64,000 bases of DNA, from the NCBI GenBank assembly GCA_964446385.1, contig CAYUOH010000012.1:1-64000 (forward strand), given 5' to 3'. The stretch comes from CAYSRC01 sp964446385. GTDB lineage: Bacteria > Bacillota > Clostridia > Oscillospirales > Ruminococcaceae. The notes beneath the pieces are model-generated. The model had not been told where the DNA came from. It ran no database searches and worked only from the letters and a program-made list of their open reading frames with translations. Shown here one piece after another: positions 61,477-64,000 of this stretch (positions within the stretch are counted from its first letter, which is position 1; each line of letters starts with the position of its first letter). The translations under genes were made by a program, and so were the position numbers.

Positions 61477-64000
61477 TTATACTAACCCGAAATATTTTTC
61501 AAAGAACTTCATCAGCTTCTCAATGACACTCTGCTTCTTAGCCGCTCTGTTACCACCACCGAAGCGTGATACCGGCGGCATGATCTTATCAATATCAGTG
61601 CCGGTAGTCTTCAGTGTGCCATCGCGGAAGGAATTGTCAATGAACCGCTTTGTCTCTTCCTGCTTGAGCTTTTCTTCGCTGATGAGTACCGCTAGGTCGG
61701 CTTCCTTCTGCTCATGGACAAATTTACGCCAGTCCTCATCCACCTTAGTGGAAGCATTGACTGTGTCGATAAAGTGTTCAATAAGTTCCTTCTTGCTGCG
61801 AAGCTGGATGCTAGAATTGACCGCTTTATTGATCGAAACCAGAATGCTCTTATCTTCACAGTTGGAAGCATGATACTTAGCCACGAGCATGAGGATGTAA
61901 TCAATGTTGATCTCAATTTGCCGGATCAGCTCAATTTCAAATACGATATCGTCATTGATCTTTTCCTTGTCTGCAGTCTTATCCTTGGTGAATTCCTGAT
62001 ACAGGTCGATATAGACACTCTGATAGTCTTGATAGTCCCTGTTCGTCAGAATCTCATTACCTGAGAAGCTGTCGAAGGCAGTTAATATATTCTTAAGCCG
62101 TAGAATTGCACCAAACAATCGGATAAAATCTTTCTGATTCTGTTCTCCAATAATGGCTTGCCCTAGCGGGAAACGCTCGGTCAATTCATCAATCAACTCG
62201 CTATAGCCTGGTTGATGCTTACCATTCTCATCAAATCCATTATAGTAAGCCTCGTAGTTTTTCAACAGGACGATGCTACCTGCATCCTTGTCACCGAACA
62301 AGGCGATAGCTTCATCTGTCTCTTGCTGCAGATCGCGGAAGCAGACAATATTGCCGTAGGTCTTTACCGAGTTTAGAATCCGGTTGGTACGTGAAAAGGC
62401 TTGAATCAAGCCATGCTGTTTCAGATTCTTATCTACCCACAGCGTATTAAGCGTCGTAGCATCAAATCCTGTCAGGAACATATTGACGACAACCAACAGA
62501 TCGACCTCGCGCCTTTTCATGCGCATTGATAGGTCCTTGTAGTAGTTCTGGAATTTATCCGAGGACGTATCGTAATTGACATTGAAGTCGGCATTGTAAT
62601 CCGCGATTGCGGACTCCAGAAAATCTCTGGAAGATTGGTCCAGGCTGTCTGTGTCAAAACCTTCATCCGGGAATACATCCTCCGGATCAGCTTCATTCGC
62701 ACTGTAACTGAAGATGGTAGCCACATTGAGCTTGCGACCGCACTCTTTTAGCTGCTTTTTTAACTCGGTGTAATACATCCTCGCAACAGGAATTGAACTA
62801 GTCGCCAAAATGGAATTAAAGCCTGCTACCCTCTGTCCTTGCAATGAATAAAAGCTGCTACGCTTGGTTTTCTGATCAAAGTGTTCTAGGATATAGCTGA
62901 CTACCTCGCGAATACGGTTCGGGTCCGCCATTGCCTTTTCAGTATCAATGGCGGAGACATTTTTATCCTTCACATCGTTTTTCATCTTCACTGTGTTGAT
63001 GTAGTCAATACGGAAGGGTAACACATTTCCATCGTTGATGGCATCCACGATGGTATAGGTGTGAAGCTTTTCCCCAAACGCCTGTGGCGTAGTCCGCATA
63101 AGCGGATTACCACCATTACCGGCATTGGCCGCAAATATGGGTGTCCCTGTAAAGCCAAACAAATGATAATGCTTAAAAGACTTCACAATTTTGCTGTGCA
63201 TATCACCAAACTGGGATCGGTGACATTCGTCAAAGATGATGACTACGTGCTTCTTAAAAACCTCATGGCCTTTATTTTTCGACACGAACACGTCTAGCTT
63301 TTGAATGGTCGTAATGATGATATGGGAAGTGTTATCCTCTAATTGTTTTTGCAGGATTCTAGTTGAGGTGTTGCTGTTAGCGGCACCCTTCTGGAAGCGA
63401 TCATATTCCTTCATGGTCTGATAGTCCAGGTCTTTACGGTCAACGACAAACAGCACCTTATCTATGTAGGGTAATGCCGAAGCAATTTGAGCTGTTTTAA
63501 AGGAAGTCAGTGTTTTCCCGCTTCCGGTGGTATGCCAGATGTACCCGCCTGCCTCAAGAGTGCCTGTTTTCTTGTAATTGCTTGATATCTCAATCCGGGA
63601 GAGGATGCGCTCAGTAGCAGCGATCTGGTACGGACGCATGACCAGCAGCAAATCCTCTGAAGTGAAGACACAGTATTTCGTCAGCACATTTAGTAGCGTG
63701 TGCTTTGCCATAAAAGTCCTGGTAAAATCAACGAGATCCGCAATGGCTTTATTGGTTCCATCCGCCCAGTATGAGGTGAACTCAAAGCTGTTGCTGGTCC
63801 TTTTACTTTTTTTGCGCTCACCTTCAGCGTTTTCCTTCACATGGCTCGACCGGGTGGTGTTTGAATAATACTTGGTGTGGGTGCCATTGGCAATCGGTAT
63901 GAATTCAACTGGTGACACCAGTCCGAATTTTTCAGTTTTTAACCGGGCCAGCGCTTCAAACCCGCAAACAGCATTTGACTTTAACTCTATAATAGGCTGA
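61477..64000 (-). CDS. hsdR: Type I restriction enzyme subunit HsdR, 5'-truncated by the window
   Basis: The frame is open through the right window edge, so about 841 codons are visible and the N-terminus (perhaps 150-200 residues) lies outside. The internal GTG at 63918 is not the start: codons upstream read PIIELKSN, part of the endonuclease core (E-x-K), and VEFIPIANGTHTKYY, typical of HsdR. The SF2 helicase motor has TTGSGKT, FDECHRSQ and FGFTGTP, plus TGFDATTLNTLWVDK and QAFSRTNR. The C-terminal HsdR_C helical region follows. It translocates DNA and cleaves at a distance, given HsdM and HsdS, which should lie beyond the edge. Confidence 0.92.
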   Translation of the reverse strand, partial: QPIIELKSNAVCGFEALARLKTEKFGLVSPVEFIPIANGTHTKYYSNTTRSSHVKENAEGERKKSKRTSNSFEFTSYWADGTNKAIADLVDFTRTFMAKHTLLNVLTKYCVFTSEDLLLVMRPYQIAATERILSRIEISSNYKKTGTLEAGGYIWHTTGSGKTLTSFKTAQIASALPYIDKVLFVVDRKDLDYQTMKEYDRFQKGAANSNTSTRILQKQLEDNTSHIIITTIQKLDVFVSKNKGHEVFKKHVVIIFDECHRSQFGDMHSKIVKSFKHYHLFGFTGTPIFAANAGNGGNPLMRTTPQAFGEKLHTYTIVDAINDGNVLPFRIDYINTVKMKNDVKDKNVSAIDTEKAMADPNRIREVVSYILEHFDQKTKRSSFYSLQGQRVAGFNSILATSSIPVARMYYTELKKQLKECGRKLNVATIFSYSANEADPEDVFPDEGFDTDSLDQSSRDFLESAIADYNADFNVNYDTSSDKFQNYYKDLSMRMKRREVDLLVVVNMFLTGFDATTLNTLWVDKNLKQHGLIQAFSRTNRILNSVKTYGNIVCFRDLQQETDEAIALFGDKDAGSIVLLKNYEAYYNGFDENGKHQPGYSELIDELTERFPLGQAIIGEQNQKDFIRLFGAILRLKNILTAFDSFSGNEILTNRDYQDYQSVYIDLYQEFTKDKTADKEKINDDIVFEIELIRQIEINIDYILMLVAKYHASNCEDKSILVSINKAVNSSIQLRSKKELIEHFIDTVNASTKVDEDWRKFVHEQKEADLAVLISEEKLKQEETKRFIDNSFRDGTLKTTGTDIDKIMPPVSRFGGGNRAAKKQSVIEKLMKFFEKYFGLV

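Noticed and set aside
63000..63918. HsdR start at the GTG 63918
   Set aside because: The frame remains open to the window edge and encodes endonuclease-domain sequence upstream, so the gene is cut by the window, not short.
1..64000. CRISPR arrays, rRNA or tRNA genes, and replication origins
   Set aside because: I looked through the intergenic stretches on both strands and saw no regular spaced repeats, no tRNA cloverleaf or TTCGA-type T-arm in context, and no DnaA-box cluster. A covariance search would settle small RNAs.

Overview
The window comes from the chromosome of a strictly anaerobic, fermentative member of the Clostridia (Bacillota). Support comes from two [FeFe]-hydrogenase-family proteins, an AdhE with a Rex regulator, PyrR, a type II pantothenate kinase, the dgt-dnaG-rpoD cluster, an ECF sigma/anti-sigma pair and many AGGAGG ribosome-binding sites. 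A gut Oscillospirales-like host is my guess; no rRNA or tRNA gene is present to place it.

Layout. (1) 1-15 kb is visibly AT-richer than what follows and looks acquired. Its core is one tight eight-gene leftward operon: rex, adhE, an APH-fold kinase, two thioredoxin-fold [2Fe-2S] ferredoxins, a PAS-containing sensory hydrogenase (HydS type), a SpoIIE/PP2C phosphatase and a group B-like [FeFe] hydrogenase. A perfect Rex operator (9382-9399) lies just upstream of rex. The module, together with a LysR gene, is flanked by two direct copies of the same gene remnant (224-448 and 10797-11012), with further broken genes at 10.6-11.8 kb. An ECF sigma factor, its probable anti-sigma factor and small envelope proteins follow. 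(2) 15-24 kb is housekeeping: greA-lysS (LysRS fused to a C-terminal tRNA-binding domain), the division/cell-wall cluster ftsE-ftsX-M23 peptidase-S41 protein (the S41 member lacks its catalytic Ser, Lys and Gln), a PucR-type regulator and rsmA. (3) 24-31 kb has dCMP deaminase and pantothenate kinase rightward, then leftward an M16 peptidase pair with lgt, whose product has a 420-residue disordered tail. (4) 31-40 kb holds dgt-dnaG-rpoD-azlC-azlD, yigZ, a MATE exporter and rpsB-tsf. (5) 40-57 kb is a mosaic of single genes separated by strong terminators: a DUF975 protein, a stand-alone FakA middle-domain protein, an esterase, two more MATE exporters, pyrR with a probable attenuator, folC, a LacI regulator, an Ig-like surface protein, a URO-D family protein and a GH5-like glycosidase. 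(6) 57-60.6 kb has a NapH/NosR-like membrane iron-sulfur protein and a large secreted beta-helix/InlB-repeat protein followed by a 42-residue peptide gene. (7) 60.8-64 kb is the end of a type I restriction locus (hsdR, cut by the window edge) with a small membrane-protein gene.

The most system-like element is the Rex operon. Rex senses NADH/NAD+, AdhE and the hydrogenase dispose of electrons, HydS has the architecture of an H2 or redox sensor, and the operon carries a phosphatase and a catalytically intact kinase fold that could read out HydS. That last link is inference.
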